Below are positions 1-13,787 of a DNA stretch of 64,000 bases, in pieces (positions within the stretch are counted from its first letter, which is position 1; every line of letters begins with the position of its first letter). Both the position numbers and the translations under genes were made by a program. The DNA lies in assembly GCF_019925205.1 (NCBI RefSeq), contig NC_083563.1, positions 248,001 through 312,000 of the forward strand. The letters run 5' to 3'. Source of the DNA: Metopolophium dirhodum. Lineage: Eukaryota; Arthropoda; Insecta; Hemiptera; Aphididae. The notes below the pieces were generated by a model. The model was not told the DNA's origin. It saw nothing but the letters and a program-made list of their open reading frames with translations, and searched no databases.

Positions 1-3000
1 TGGACGCTCGGTTGCGGTGGATACTGGACGTCCGATTGCGGTGGGTACTGCACTTCCAGTTGAGGTGGATACTGGATATCCGGTTGCGGTGGATGCTGAA
101 CTTCCTGTGGTGGTGGGTTCTGCACTTCTCGGTGCGGTTCTACAGGTACTGCAGTGGGAACCGGGACCGGCTCTGTACCAAATGTAGTGCCTCCCTCGGG
201 AACGGTATACTCGTCAGGAACAGCAGAATCGGCTGGAGAAGTCATGATTGACGGGAGAATACTATCGAATATAGAATGATGTTTTTTAAAAGGGATGAGT
301 TTACACTTGAAAATTCGTTCTTTCAGTGGTATATATTCGGCGCTTATCAAACACACAATAGCGGATACCAACAAGATGGCCTGAAAAAAATAGTTAAAAC
401 AAATATATATACAGCATATTATACATATTATATTTTTTTTGGGAATAAAAAGTAGTTGTTATTGTATAAAAATATAAGCGTTTATCTAATTTTTTTATTT
501 CACCCGATATAACATACAATAAATTATGAGGGGGACGGAGTGGCCGACCCGAGTTCAATACCCCGGCCGCGGGCGGCATTTTTCTTCGGGCAAGTCACGG
601 TGTCCGGAGAACAAGTGCCGCCATCCCCCAACCGGGGCATGGCAGAAACCTACGGGTGTCCCATTAGAAATTCTGCCAAAACAACCCACACACGTGTACC
701 AACCTACCCAACCTAAAAACCCTACAGTTACCACCCCCACACCCAATGGCATAAGTTGCCGCGGGTCATCTAATAAAAAAAAAAATAAATTATGAAAAAA
801 AATTTGTTTTTCATTTAAGTGTCTTCATTTAACTATCTAATTTAGCCAATTATATATTTTTGATATTTTTAAATTGCTGTAAAAACAGCTTGAAAGAAGA
901 ATATTGTATGACAATTTTCGTGAATTTTCAATTGTAAAAAAACTAACACTTTTTCGTGGCAGACTGATTTTGTAAAAATTAAACTACAAAATGTAGCAAT
1001 TAAATGTATTATATTCAGAGCTGAGTAATGTAGGTTTTGTATTGTTTTTTTATTATAACGATTGTCACGTATTGGAGCAGTAAAAATGCTTCAAAATTAA
1101 ATTTTGAGCAAGGGTTTTGGTATAAAATTTAATCTGGTTGGGATTAGCTTAAAAAATAAAAATAATCTATTCAATAATTGAGAAAAAACTAATAAAAACA
1201 TTCCTAAACGAGAATATTTACAAAACATCAGGTTTAATCAAAATCGATAATGTTTTTGTTTTGTAATTTTAATATCATGTTGTTGATAATCGACAATTTC
1301 AATAGTAATTATATTTGAATTTTTTAGATATGATATAGTTTCTATATTTTGGCTCCCTTTTAATCTATTATAATTATGATGTTTGAAATTATAAGCTTTT
1401 TTTAATTTTACCCTCAATTTATGTAGATTAGCCGTACACCATTTTAAAGTAAAAAAACTCAATATATTGATAAAAGGTTCCACGTAAGTGGGTCTTTCAG
1501 GAATTAAAAAGCATCAAAAATAAAGTCTCACTTTTTTGTTTAGGCTTTTGACTTAACATTTTGGAAAACTTGATCGATTTGTTTTATGGTTAAAATTCAT
1601 AAAATATTCTATTTTTAATCTGAGCATGACACTGAATGTAAGGTTCCCCATATAAGTTGCTCATACAAGAATTTAAAAAAAAACTTAGGGTAAAGCTACA
1701 TTCGTTTTTTATGATCTTTGATCAAAATAGGATACCTACCGAAACTTATAACTTAAGATTTCTCACCTCAAACGCTCTTAATTATTTTGTTGTAAATCAA
1801 AATGCCTATTAAGCATTAAAACTATAAATACTCCAATATTAATTATAATTATTATTTGCTGAATACAACGAACACTTTAAAGTATTCAGACTAATATTAG
1901 ATTAGGTTAGGTTTTATAAGCTTTAAAATTAAAATTGTTTTTTTTTTAATAAACGACAGTGACATTTTTTTTCTAGTCAAATTATTTGAAAATGTTATAC
2001 AAGTAACAATTTAAAAATATCAAATATACAAGAGGAACCTTTTTTTTTAATCGCGGTAAAAAAGTCCAAACTAAAAAAAAGTCCTAGGTAATAAAGTCCA
2101 CAGTAGATAAGTCCTAAGCCTAAAAACTGTGGGGGTAAAAAAGCTCGAGGTAAAAAATCCGGTATATATAATATATATATACATATTATATACATAACTA
2201 CTAGCTGTTCCTGCGAACATTGTTGCTGGTGAAAGATGACAACTATTTAAACAAATTGTGATTGTTCAACACTCCTTTTGGGTGTAACTCGGTGCAGTAA
2301 GTGCAACTCAGCCACCCTGGGAGGCAATCCAACTACGTCAGTTCGAGGAAAATGTGCGACAAGCGTATCAAGTAGGCACACCACCTGTTTTAAGTGCAAC
2401 TCAGCCACCTTGGTAGCAATGTGCGAAAATTCGATTTGATGCATCATGCATGTTTGTACCTAATCTGTCCTAATAACCAATGGCAACCAATAATAAATTA
2501 ATACTAAATTCTACTAATTAGTAATTATTCTCCTACTTATGCACGGTCAGAAGAAATATATATATTAAGATATGCATAATATATTATAATGATTTTTGAG
2601 TTTAATTATGTATTAGTATTTAATACTAGGTATAGTTCAGACAATTTTATTTATTCGTGAGGTTAATCATTTAGACACAATTTATATTGATACTATCTAA
2701 TCGAAGCGTTTGATATTGTGCATCACATCGTATATTTTCCTTTTACCCTTATTATGTACCAGACTTTCTTTACGCCTCAGACTTTTTTATTCGGGCTTTT
2801 TTACCTTGGACTTTTTTGTAGTCTATCATTTTTTTATAACTATTAGAAATTTTTACAAGATTTTGTCAAATTAACGTCGATTAACAAATTATTTTAAATG
2901 TAAAATGTCTAATATTTAATTTTAATATCTTAGGATTGAAAATTGAATACTAGATTTCTATAAGTTACCCTTATAAGAATGTATTAAAAAGTTTAGTACA

Positions 3001-3414
3001 AACCAAATTGATTTTTTTGAGCGTTTGAAAATCAATAGTTAATTTTACGGAAATAACAATTTTATATTGAACACTTTTAGTTATTTTCATGTAATTAAAT
3101 AAATATGAATCATATAGATACAAGAAATTGTTTGCCATTACATATATCATTATTTTCTGATCTCAATAATAAATGATGTAATGAACCAAACAGTATATAT
3201 ATATACATGAACTTTAGATACAGATTCATTGTTATATCTAAGCTAAACTTATAATTTATTAAATACTTCACAAATATCTCCACATGCTAATGCTGTGTAC
3301 ACTAATGTACATCAAACTTATTGATAAAAGTAAAAATGAAAACGTATATAGTTATTTTATGCACTATACTAATAATAATGATAATAGGTGTGTACTTACT
3401 TTGAAACACATCAT
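1..3414 (-). CDS. Secreted Pro/Gln-rich octapeptide-repeat protein, 3' partial
   Basis: I do not recognise this protein. Exon 1 is 3400-3414 and encodes only MMCFK, ending in AAA|GTAAGTA. Exon 2 starts at 380 after a TTTTTTTCAG acceptor and stays open to the left window edge. The intron is phase 0, so the joined N terminus is MMCFK-AILLVSAIVCLISA-EYIPLK, a clear signal peptide with likely cleavage near residue 19. After a basic stretch (KKHH) and an acidic, Pro-rich linker, the protein enters an eight-residue repeat of type Q-[NHY]-P-P-x-x-[DES]-[VI], with five units visible (such as QYPPQLEV and QYPPQSDV). The DNA repeat period is 24 bp. Secretion plus repeated PPQ/Y units suggests an extracellular structural or cuticle-associated protein, which is inference. 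The intron (381-3399) carries a SINE and a second repeat element. The C terminus lies outside the window. Exon structure is well supported; function is unknown. Confidence 0.68.
530..783 (+). mobile_element. tRNA-derived SINE with target-site duplication and internal deletion
   Basis: The head GACGGAGTGGCCGA matches the 5' end of a type II (Leu/Ser-like) tRNA, and GAGTTCAATAC resembles the B box. The body and poly-A tail match the copies at 18931-19197 and, in reverse, 40788-41085. It is flanked by 12-bp direct repeats AATAAATTATGA at 518-529 and 784-795. Compared with the 40.8-kb copy, about 38 bp between two GCCGA words is missing from the tRNA head, removing the 3' part of the A box. It lies antisense in the intron of the left-edge secreted gene. 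The open frame across it is not a gene. Confidence 0.8.
2055..2835. mobile_element. Element with inverted clusters of a GGTAAAAAAGTCC subterminal repeat
   Basis: The left end holds about six variants of a 12-14-bp word, GGTAAAAAAGTCC (2055-2067), with others at 2071-2084, 2087-2099, 2102-2114, 2133-2146 and 2149-2160. The right end holds the same word in reverse orientation (2761-2770, 2780-2791, 2794-2805, 2808-2819). Between them, AAGTGCAACTCAGCCACC appears twice, near 2298 and 2391. Arrays of short subterminal repeats in opposite orientation at the two ends are typical of non-autonomous DNA transposons, where they bind transposase. No protein is encoded. Exact ends and target duplication could not be fixed. 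Confidence 0.5.
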
Positions 3415-3507
3415 GATGATTTTTGCTAAGTGAAACAACTGTAAATTTTGACTGAAATTGTTAACCAACAACTGGAACAAGAACTATGGAAAAACTAAAT
3501 ACCGAAA

Positions 3508-3550
3508 GTGATATACGGCCCTTTTAAGTAGACACTGCAGCTGATATATA
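3508..3550 (-). promoter_or_regulatory. Putative TATA box and start region of the left-edge secreted gene
   Basis: On the minus strand a TATATAT box lies at 3544-3550. About 30-40 bases downstream is ATCACT, a possible initiator near 3508-3515. This would leave a 5' leader of about 100 nt before the ATG at 3414. The spacing matches the other genes here, but TATA-like strings are common in this A+T-rich DNA. Confidence 0.3.
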
Positions 3551-6500
3551 AGCCATTAATTCCTTCTCACGTTAATGAGTCTAAAATCACCAACTGTCTA
3601 GACTGCAGTGACATATCATTCCGATTTCCAGACATTCTAGTCTTAATTTTTTTAATAATCGCTATTAGAGGGAACTTAATCGTCAATGAATTCGTCACGA
3701 ATAATACTATTATAGTTTAGCATGCTGTACTTATATAAAAATAGTTTTTTTTGTACTTAAACAATTTCTCTAAATAAGTAATCAATTATATTATAGTATA
3801 TTATATATAATGTAAAGTAAACCATTTTGAAAGTCTTGGGTAGTATTGGAAATACTTTTAAAATGCTTTTCCCAAAAGTTTTATTCTTATTCCTATAAAA
3901 AATACTTTTTATTTAAATAGTTGTTTTCAATGTTTTTTCTGGACATTTTTACAATATTTTACACACTTTAAATCAAGTAACAACAACGTAAATTATATTA
4001 TATTTAGAATTATTGAATTATATATGTAGGCGCTTAGTTCAAATTTTTCCGAAAGAAAGTATCATTGATTTAATATTTAAAAAAAAACTAAAAAGTATTT
4101 TAAATATTTTAATTTGGAATACTATTTATATGAAATATTCGAATACATATTCCGAATACTATTTTGCATAAGTATTCGTGTATTTATTCCAATCACTTAA
4201 GTATTTACCCAAGTCTGCCATGTTTTTGTAATATATAATTATGGAAAATATAACTCACAACCAATAATTTATATACTTACGGTTTATTCGTATCTCATTA
4301 AATGTTTATGATAATATAATAGTTATTAACATACATCAAAAAGTGTAAGACTATAAAGAGAAATTAACTAAATTTAGGTACACGTATACCTACATTTTTT
4401 TCCTGAAGACCACAGTTCTGGATTTATTTTTGAATAAATGTATACATTTTAGAATTATTTTTCGAGTAGAATATGTTTAAAATTAACTCTGAATCAGAAA
4501 TAAATTGAGAGGTTTTCAGTCTAAATCGATATTTTTTGTTTATTAGTTTGTTTATTTAATATTAAATTTAATGTTTAAACACATTTTAATGTTAGTAGGT
4601 ATGTAATCTATTTAAAATTTTTAATAATCAGTAATAAAAATCCCACACTGTCTCCTATGTTCAATCATATTTTAATGATATTACACATAAACTAATATTA
4701 TTCCAATATATCTGGTAAATTAAATTAAATTATTTTCATCTAATGTCAGATTAGGATATAGCTATTTTATTCATAATTTTATTTACGATAAGCTCAGTTT
4801 GATATTTTCATATTTTCATTACTAATGACTTCATTTGTCTTGATCAAACCATTTTACATTTATTATTAATACCTACATCGGGCTACATGTCCTTTGAAAA
4901 AATAATAATAAATATAAATAATATAAACTAATGTTATGTAACTATGAATAATAACATAACACTTACAGTATACCTAATAGGAATACTTATGTTTTCATAT
5001 TTTTATCGTGCACTTGCATGGATATTATAATTCTTAAATATTATTATGATATTATAATTAAACTATTGTTAACAAGTGTATGAAAACTTTGCGCGTCTTT
5101 ATGCAAGAAATATATATTATAAAATAAAATGTTACATATATATCTAATATAGTTTTATTTTACAGCGGTTACATTTTTGAAATCGAGTAATCACCTGTGA
5201 TTAAATACTAACCGATGTACACTTTATATTAAAATATGATATATTATACAGAAACGTATTAAAAATAAAACCTGCTTTCTACGCGGAATTTATCATTTTA
5301 GTATTTTTCATGTACCTCAAAAAATACGTACTTATATTATGTTGCGTAACATCAAACTTACACAGTTACACATATTATAATCCATATTTTTACGAAATAG
5401 AACACGTATATATTGCGAGTATAAATTATGCGTACAAATATTGCAGAGCACATCTTAAAAAGTGGATCTCTCCGATATTGCATTTTTGCGTATAAGCCAT
5501 TATAAAATAATGCATACATAAATTTGACATATTAAGCGTTTATATTATAATGTTGATATATTTCATATTAATATTCATTAGATGTATAAAAATTATACGT
5601 TTGAGTGGTCAACTAATACACATAAAAAAACTTAATATTAGCATTTTTTTTTTTTATGCATGTACATTGAACACAAAAATGGTCTTCTTATTTTACATTG
5701 CCAAACAATTATTATCAATTTTATTTGTTTATTTTATTTATAAGGATCCAATACTAAACTATATCGTATGTTATATAAGATACTGTCGTTTGAATATATA
5801 TTATATTTAATAGTATTATAAATTATTATTTGGAATGCAATTCAAATTAACGATTTTAATATTAATAGGTAGGTAGGAAATGTATAAATCGTTAAACACA
5901 CATTTAAAAAAAATCAAATTTCCAAGTAAGATAGTATATATGATATTTGTATAAAATAAAATTTATCATAAATAAGTTGTAAACAGGAATTTTTTTAATC
6001 AATTTAATTTATCATAAAAGCAAAACTATTATGACGGGTATAGTATAGTGAATGTATCTACAGAATAATTATAAAATATCTAATGCCAACATAACCATAA
6101 CGCAAAAAGGGTGATAAATAATACGATTCGTTTAAGACAATGTATACCATGAACAAAGATTATAGTAAAAACCAATAATAGTGAAAACGGAAACGAAAAT
6201 CGTGACACTATTTTACAAACATATGAGATAATTTTCATATACTTCTTATATTAAATACATACCTAAAACTTATACGGCATCGTATAACTAAAAAAAAACA
6301 CCCAGTACATGAAAATTTAAATATTTCTAGTAAATATCAGACATTATTACAATACTGATAAATAATTTGTTCCTGATTTATAAATATTGAAATAAACAGG
6401 AAATCATGAAATTATTTTAGTTCTTTAGTTACTGTATAAGATTATAGGTAATTTTGTTTTGTTAAATTTTGGCAAATGTTTGTGAAATAATTTCCTATAT

Positions 6501-9500
6501 AACATTGTTATACATTATACATTTTCAACATTTATCTAATGAAAATATATTTATGTAAAAGGATATTTACCTCAATAAACTAAAGTTATTATGAAAGAAA
6601 TGATTCTTAAGTTCATTAATATTTTTTAGTAAATACTTCAGGTACTTCAAAAGATTTACTTTTAAACATATCGAAAAACATTTAACCTGGTTAATAGTTT
6701 CTATACTTTATAGTAATTAATAATTGTAATAAATGTGTTAAGGGAATTTGGGCATGATAAAAATAAAATAATAAAAAATAATGCATAGTACCTAATTTAA
6801 ATTTCTTACTAACGATAATTGTCGTGGGATCCTATACTATTCCACCTTTATAGTTTGTTAAGCTAATGTATATACTCTTAATGTATGTCTGAACAATTTT
6901 TGTCCTACACGGGCGGCGGTGCTTAATGGATGGGCAAAAAGGAATGTGGTTTTTATATTTTTTAAACATAATTGTACATATAGTAAGAAAGTCACGACGC
7001 AGAGTTGTCAATTTCGTATTGAAATTAAACTTTAAATATACCAAACACCTGAGCCAAAAAACTCAACGCATGTTAGGTTAGTTATTGGATTATAATATAG
7101 GCAGGAAATAATTATGGCGTAGTTATATACTAATATATTATGAATTTAGAACCAACGATCAATATCATGTTGCTTCAGATAAACGATTCTATAGTGCTCA
7201 CCTTGCTAAACAATGTTTGGATATCAAATTGTAACTTATTCAATATGCATCATTAATACAATATAATTCTATACTGATTAGGTGAATGAAATAATTAATA
7301 AATTCTACCACAGTAAATTTTAAACGGTGATTGTCTTAATACATTTAATAATTATATAATATCTGATTTTTTGATTTATTAAATTTATTAAGGTTTTGTA
7401 TTGAAATAAAGTGCTTATTTCCCGCGATCAAATTTTTTATTTAGCGATAACATATCACACACTGGAAGTTAAATTTTGTATTAAAATTTGGATTCTATTG
7501 GAACTTTAATTTCCATACTATTCAACCGGAAATTTAAATTAGAAAACTAATTTCAAAAGTCGAATTACTTCTTATATTTAAATGGTATAATTTATATTAT
7601 CAATATTATTACACGCTTTATGATCGGTGCTTAATAGTGATCTACCATGGAAAATGTCCATAAAAATAAACAAAATTAAAACTATACATATTTTTCCTTG
7701 GCATTTATTACTTAGCTCAGAACATAAAATGTCAAGTATTTAAATACAATTCAGATAGTTCAGATACTAAATAATTAAACATTAAGGCTGTTGGAAATGA
7801 CTTAGGTATGGTAAATAATAATAATATATTCACATTGTATATAAAATTGAATTAAAAACAATGAAAAGTCATTAAAGAATAAATTTATGTTTTTTTTTAA
7901 GACGTATTAACTGTAATCCCTAATTTCTTAAACAGTTTAAGATAGTTACATAGAAAAAAACGACAAACAAATAACTCCTTCAATTTGTATGTATAGGCAT
8001 CATAATAAACATAACTATTATTAACGCGTTTTTTTTTTTTGGCAACCTTCGTATAGAATGTATGACATTTATGATAAAAATGTTAACTTTAGTTTTTGAC
8101 TAATAAAGAAAATGTATTCAATAATTTTACTTATAATTATAATATTCACTAAAATAATTCTGTTCTGTATTAGCAAATTTGTATGTAATAAATATATTTA
8201 AATTTTCGTAATTTTATTGAATTTAGACAAATTTAAAAGTTCAATAATTTTTATTTTAAATTTGAATTTGAATATTTAAATTTAATTTAAAAAAAAATTT
8301 AAAGTTGAATGTATCTAAATACACAAAAAATATTTGTGAGTGTTAGAAGTTAGAATTCTAAAGAAATTCGTTTAAATCAAAATTCATATTTTTTTTATTG
8401 TTCATATCTAAGGTAGGAAAATTGAATACAAGATTCATGATAAGTTGTTTTTACTGAAATCCAAAAATGTAAATTATGTATTGCCACATTTTTATTTTTG
8501 TAGAAATTTGAGGTTTAAAAATTGACGAAATTGGACATTTAAACAAAGCAATTTTGGTTATTTTATTTGGATTTAAATACATTCATCGGGACTTGACATT
8601 TTTACGTTTACTATTACATTTTAGTATTTTACTACATGCGATGAAATTTTCAGATTAAAATATCCATTACAAGTACAACGGTACAACGTAATGGTTACGT
8701 ACTTGCCCACTATTTTACTTATAAACTTGTTTTTTGTCTTATTTAATAATATTACAGAATTAAATCATCATAATAACTTGTCAACAATTTTACGAAATAA
8801 TAGGAAAATATCAACCACATAATATGGGTTGTACATTACGGTATACCTACTCGGATTTTAATTAATGAACATGCTAAACCTATAAATTGATTATAAAATA
8901 TTATATCAAAATTAAATTGACTTCAATTTTATTATCATTAATAAAAAAAACTAGTTATTAATATTAAAATGTCTGCACAACCATCTCGTATAACAGGAAA
9001 TACATTTAGAAAAGTAGACTATATAGATTTAATAAGAATCACATTCTTGCTTGTAATAAATGGTCTCTAACTTAATTGGAAATATATACTATTTTCAAGA
9101 AGGTACTTATACAATGCTGAACGTAATACACGTTATAAGGGTAACATGTAAGTATTACGCGAATTAAAAATAGAAAAAAATACTTATTATCAGTATTTTT
9201 TTTTCCATATAAAATATACGTCAAAGTATAATAAGTAGGTACTAAAATTGAATCACTGTAATTTACTATAATCGCTATAATCACTAACCTCAAAAGCGTA
9301 TATACCTATACTTGTAGTACCTATTAGGTACTTATAACTTAAGTAGGTAGGTAACCTATAATTCTCAACAAATAAAAGTTAAACTATAGAATAAGTTATA
9401 GATTCCTTTTAACTATAGGAATTGAAAATATTTCCAAAATTACATTTTTAGAAATAACCATAGGTACACACAAATAATTTAGGATTTTAAAAGACCATTA

Positions 9501-12195
9501 AGACACCAAGTATTAAAATAGGAAAAAATATAGAAGCTATTGAAAATGAATAACTAATAATAATTTATACAATTAAATATTTTGAACAATGTGAGATGAC
9601 TGATGATTAATATTATAATTTATAATTTATAACATTAGTTAGATAGCCAACAGACCTAACCCAGTTGGTAATTGATATACCTATAGTGGTTGGATAATAT
9701 TTATAGATTTAAAAAGTAACCTACACTAGTACGCTATGTCAAAACCATGAATATTGTGACATTCTTTTTTGAAACAATACATTATTATTATGATTATAAT
9801 ATAACGTGACAATATTGAATAAAAACAAAAACCGACAATATTATTATGTTAATCAATATTGCATTGTGTTTTCCATAAAAGGATTCACTTTTCATCAATA
9901 CTTCTATATAATATAATCATCGCGTTGTAATAAATTAACGTTTTTCATCTGTAGAAATGAGATAATCAGTACAACCGTATAGTTTGCGTTGTACCTGGCT
10001 GAAGAGGCAGCATACTACCTATAGAGTTCAATCTTGAATTATAATATAATATTATATTAAAGATCAGCAATTGATTAAAATATTTTGTCGCTTTTACTTA
10101 ACCACAGTAACAATCGCAAAACGTAAAAAAAAACAATTATACGTACGTGGTGCATAATTCTCGGTGGTAAATACTTGCAAATAACTAGCAAAATAATGGA
10201 ATGGATTTAAAAAAAAATGTCAGTACTTAGGTAGGCCAACTTCACGAACGGTTAAAGGCTAATTATTACCAGCGCTTTCGTAACTCCCACTTTGGTTGAA
10301 AATTCCATATTCTAACCAAGTTCAAAGATACTCATTACATACAAATTCGATTTTTGCCATAACATTTTTCTATTTTTCTTTTATTTGAAAGTCGTAATTA
10401 GACGATAAATACTGACGAATGTTATAACATGCAAACCATGTATTGTATTATACCTAAATGTTATGATAAGAACTAATAGTTAGTCTTATTATTGAAATAA
10501 AACAAAACGTTTTGATATACAATCGCATTTTGAAAATCTGTTTGTAAAACAACGAAACGTTTTATAATAAAGTTGAATAATAATTATATTTGTATGCCTA
10601 GTGCAGTAGGCATCTAACCTTAATACAACCACAATGATATTTAAAATGCCATCATAATTATTATTATGTGGCAAAGTGGTGTAACTCTCGACTAGGTCAT
10701 AAATACAATTATTTGTATGATGTTAATAATAATTTTCAACTCAAATTCTTCAAATTATTGATTATTACATTGATTGAATTATGACAGAATGAAACAAAAC
10801 TATTTACTAACTAGAATGATTATGTTGTTAAATAAAATGTTATAAGTGTCCCCTGTAATATTATTTTACGACAATTTATTGGCCTTTTAATCATCGATAA
10901 ATTCAGTTGTATTCATTTGTGCCTACATATATTTTGGAAAAAGGATGTAAAAGTAATGTACCCAATGTCCACATAGGAATGAAAAATGATATGTATCATA
11001 ATACTATTAATACCTATATTCTAATAATTTCGTATATGTTATACATATTGTATATAAGTTAAAAGTAACCACCTACCAACTACGTATAACTAAACACATA
11101 ATAATAATAACTTAAAAATAGTATTAGGTACTAGGTTAAAAAAAAAATTATTAGTATTGATTAAATTAAAATATAGGTACTCCTATTACTACTACTACAC
11201 TGCAGATGATATTTGGTCTGAAATATTCAAAATTGTCGTTAATAATATAATAATATAATATTATTATAACCACGTTATGTTTCAAAACCTTGGACTTATA
11301 TAATATACATGATTGAAATAGAGTTTTAAAAATTGGACACGGACAGTTTTGTGCATTATTAGTCGTTTTTATACTACACATAGTAAACTACTATACACGT
11401 GAAAATCACCTTGATGATATTTTTTTCACGGGATTTCCAATTAGTGATAAAAGGAAAACTCCGGGAGGAACACGCCGGGCTATATATCATACGTTTACTG
11501 TAGTATTATAGTGCATCGTATATTACATTAAAAAATATTATGCGCAGAAGAACCATACTATCACGCACATAGTAAACTGGGTCATCGCGGGTTCTCCGAA
11601 GAACAAAATGTAATAATACGTACATATTATATATATATATATTACAGCGCACCACGCCTCAGACTTATACCTCCGCGTAGCACAAGGACGCATGGCTGTA
11701 AAATTCAATTATTTCTTAGGATTCTCGACAATTTTCCATTATTTGCAGAGGCGGGATCGCGGTCTTTATACGAACGTCAACGGGACACAGACGGAACGAT
11801 TTTCGTTTCTAGACAAAATAATAATATATAGACGAAAATAACATAAAAACAAATTCTAGACATATAAATTGTTATTACCTATAATTCACGTTGTAAATGA
11901 ATTCAATTTGGTTTTTTAAAATCTCTATTCTGTGAAACTAAAGATAATATATTATCGGCGACACAACGTTTTATTATTTTTATTTAATAACTTTTTTGTT
12001 TATCATTGGTAAAATTAAATTATTGAACAAACTTTTAAAGTCATTTTAGTCATTTATTAGTTTTTAAGTTGTGTATTAATTTTTATTTTTAATAAGTCCA
12101 GTCCATACAAGAACAGTGTACACTGTTAAGTTTTAGCTATACAATATGCTCGAAATTTTACACAATTATTTTTTTACCCGGCCATTCTGCAGTCC
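3551..12195. other. Gene-free A+T-rich intergenic stretch
   Basis: I see no convincing gene, RNA or intact element here. It is A+T-rich with short TA and ATT runs. Open frames such as 5310-5495, 5550-5810, 6832-7044 and 9072-9293 are short and rich in Ile/Tyr/Lys/Asn, as expected by chance at this composition. Somewhat more G+C appears around 11440-11790, without a coding signal. Confidence 0.5.
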
Positions 12196-12199
12196 TGTT

Positions 12200-12265
12200 C
12201 AGTGGCAGATTCAAGGGGGGACCCGAGGGCCCCCCCCCAAAAAAAAAATTCTAGATCCACTACTG
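12200..12265. mobile_element. Possible short hAT-type remnant
   Basis: The stretch starts CAGTGGCAGATTCAAGGGGG, runs through a G/C homopolymer block, and ends with ATCCACTACTG. The reverse complement of that end, CAGTAGTGGATC, resembles the start. CAGTG-type termini followed by a G-run recall hAT MITEs. At about 66 bp it would be a deleted relic. No target duplication is evident. Confidence 0.3.
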
Positions 12266-12348
12266 GTTTTGTTACCAAGACAGTTAGACCGATACGTGGA
12301 TATTTTTCCAAAATACATATTGTATGCGTTATTTGAGGATACTGTTTT

Positions 12349-13787
12349 TAGATTCTGAGCGAAGCGATAAATGTATTGATATTACAATGATGTGTGTTTT
12401 TTTTTTGTTTTTTTTTGTGTCTGTCATCACCTTTTAGGACAGTAAAAGTGATTGGATTTTCTTCAAAGAAACTTTTCTGATAGGAAAGCGAATCTAGTTG
12501 GCACTTTGGGGGGTCAAAAGTAAAAATTTCTTATTAGTTTTCAAACGTGAAAAACAAAAGAAAAATTAAGAAAAAACGAGAATTTTTACGCAAAATTTGT
12601 TTTCGAGAAAATCGATTTTGGTTTTTGGTGCAACTATAAAACAAATGACCGTAGGTACATGAAATGTTGACTGAATGTTTATATTAGCATTTTCTATACA
12701 CCATAACATTTTCCAAATATGTTGACTTATTTTGAGCTGTTTACGGACATTTTCAGTTTCCATTTTTTTTAGTTTTTTTTCTATAAATATCAATAAAATT
12801 TTATCTGTTGAGTAAAAAAGCTTGAAAATTTAATAGTAGGCTCCTAGGTTATTGTTTTAAAGGCAGGTGAAAAAAATTAAAAATCCTTAGTTACAGTTTT
12901 TATTTGTAAACATTTAAAGTTCAAATCTTGACAAAATACGGAAAAATCACGAAAATTAGCAAATTATTTTGAGTTGAGAATTCATAAAAATTTTTCTTTT
13001 TAAATCTAAGATTTTAAAATGTAATACAAGATTATCCATAAATTTGTCTACTTTTTACAAAAAAAATGTCTACAAGAAAGTCAAATTAAATTTTTATGAG
13101 CGTTTGAAATTCATATTTTTACAACATTTGATATTCACTCGATATCTTATGTAACGATTTTCTTATTTTGTTGTTGTTCAAAAACGAATAACTGTGGATA
13201 CATAAAAATTTTATTGAATGTTTATATTTTCATTTGCTATACACCATAAAATTTTAAAAATATTTTGACTTTTTTTGAGCTGTTTACGGACATTGTCAGT
13301 TTTCAATTTTATTTTTCTATAAATATCAATAAAATTTTATTTGTTGGGTAAAAAGCGTGAAAATTTAATATAAGGCTCCTGATATATCTTTTCTAATAGC
13401 AGTTCAAAAATATTAAATATACATTGGCACAATTATTTTTTATAAGCATTTAAAGTTCAAATTTTGACATAATTTATCAAATTTACAATTTAATAATTAT
13501 TTTGTAGTTAACAGTTTATACTATATTTAACTATTATAGCTAAGGATTGAAAATTGAAAACAAGGCTTTTAGGCTTCACATAAATAGGTTATATATAAAT
13601 TACTTTATTCACAATAATATCTTCAAATATACTTGGTAATATCATAGGCTGACTGACCGTTTTCGCTCAGAATCGTTTTTCTTATACAATGATATTATAT
13701 AATTGAATTCAAATTTAACACTATCCATTACTACAGTGACCCACTTGTAACCTACTGTACAGCAGAGCGACATCCACTTACTCACCT
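12349..13787 (+). mobile_element. AGATTCTGAGCG-family repeat, near-complete copy
   Basis: The copy opens with TTTTTAGATTCTGAGCGAAG and ACAATGATGTGTG plus a T-run. It closes with GACTGACCG...CGCTCAGAATC, TACAGTGACCC and GACATCCACTTA. The same order of words recurs at 41.9, 60.4 and 61.6 kb. The body contains an internal imperfect tandem duplication: ACTGAATGTTTATATT and CTATACACCATAA recur about 548 bp apart. GATTCTGAGCGAA at the start is inverted near the end. No protein is encoded, and the ORF at 12566-12793 lies inside it. I cannot name the family. Confidence 0.7.

Noticed and set aside
5310..5495. 61-codon ORF with a signal-peptide-like start (MYLKKYVLILCCV)
   Set aside because: Ile/Tyr/Lys-rich frames with hydrophobic starts are common by chance here. 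There is no promoter, intron or conserved motif to support it.
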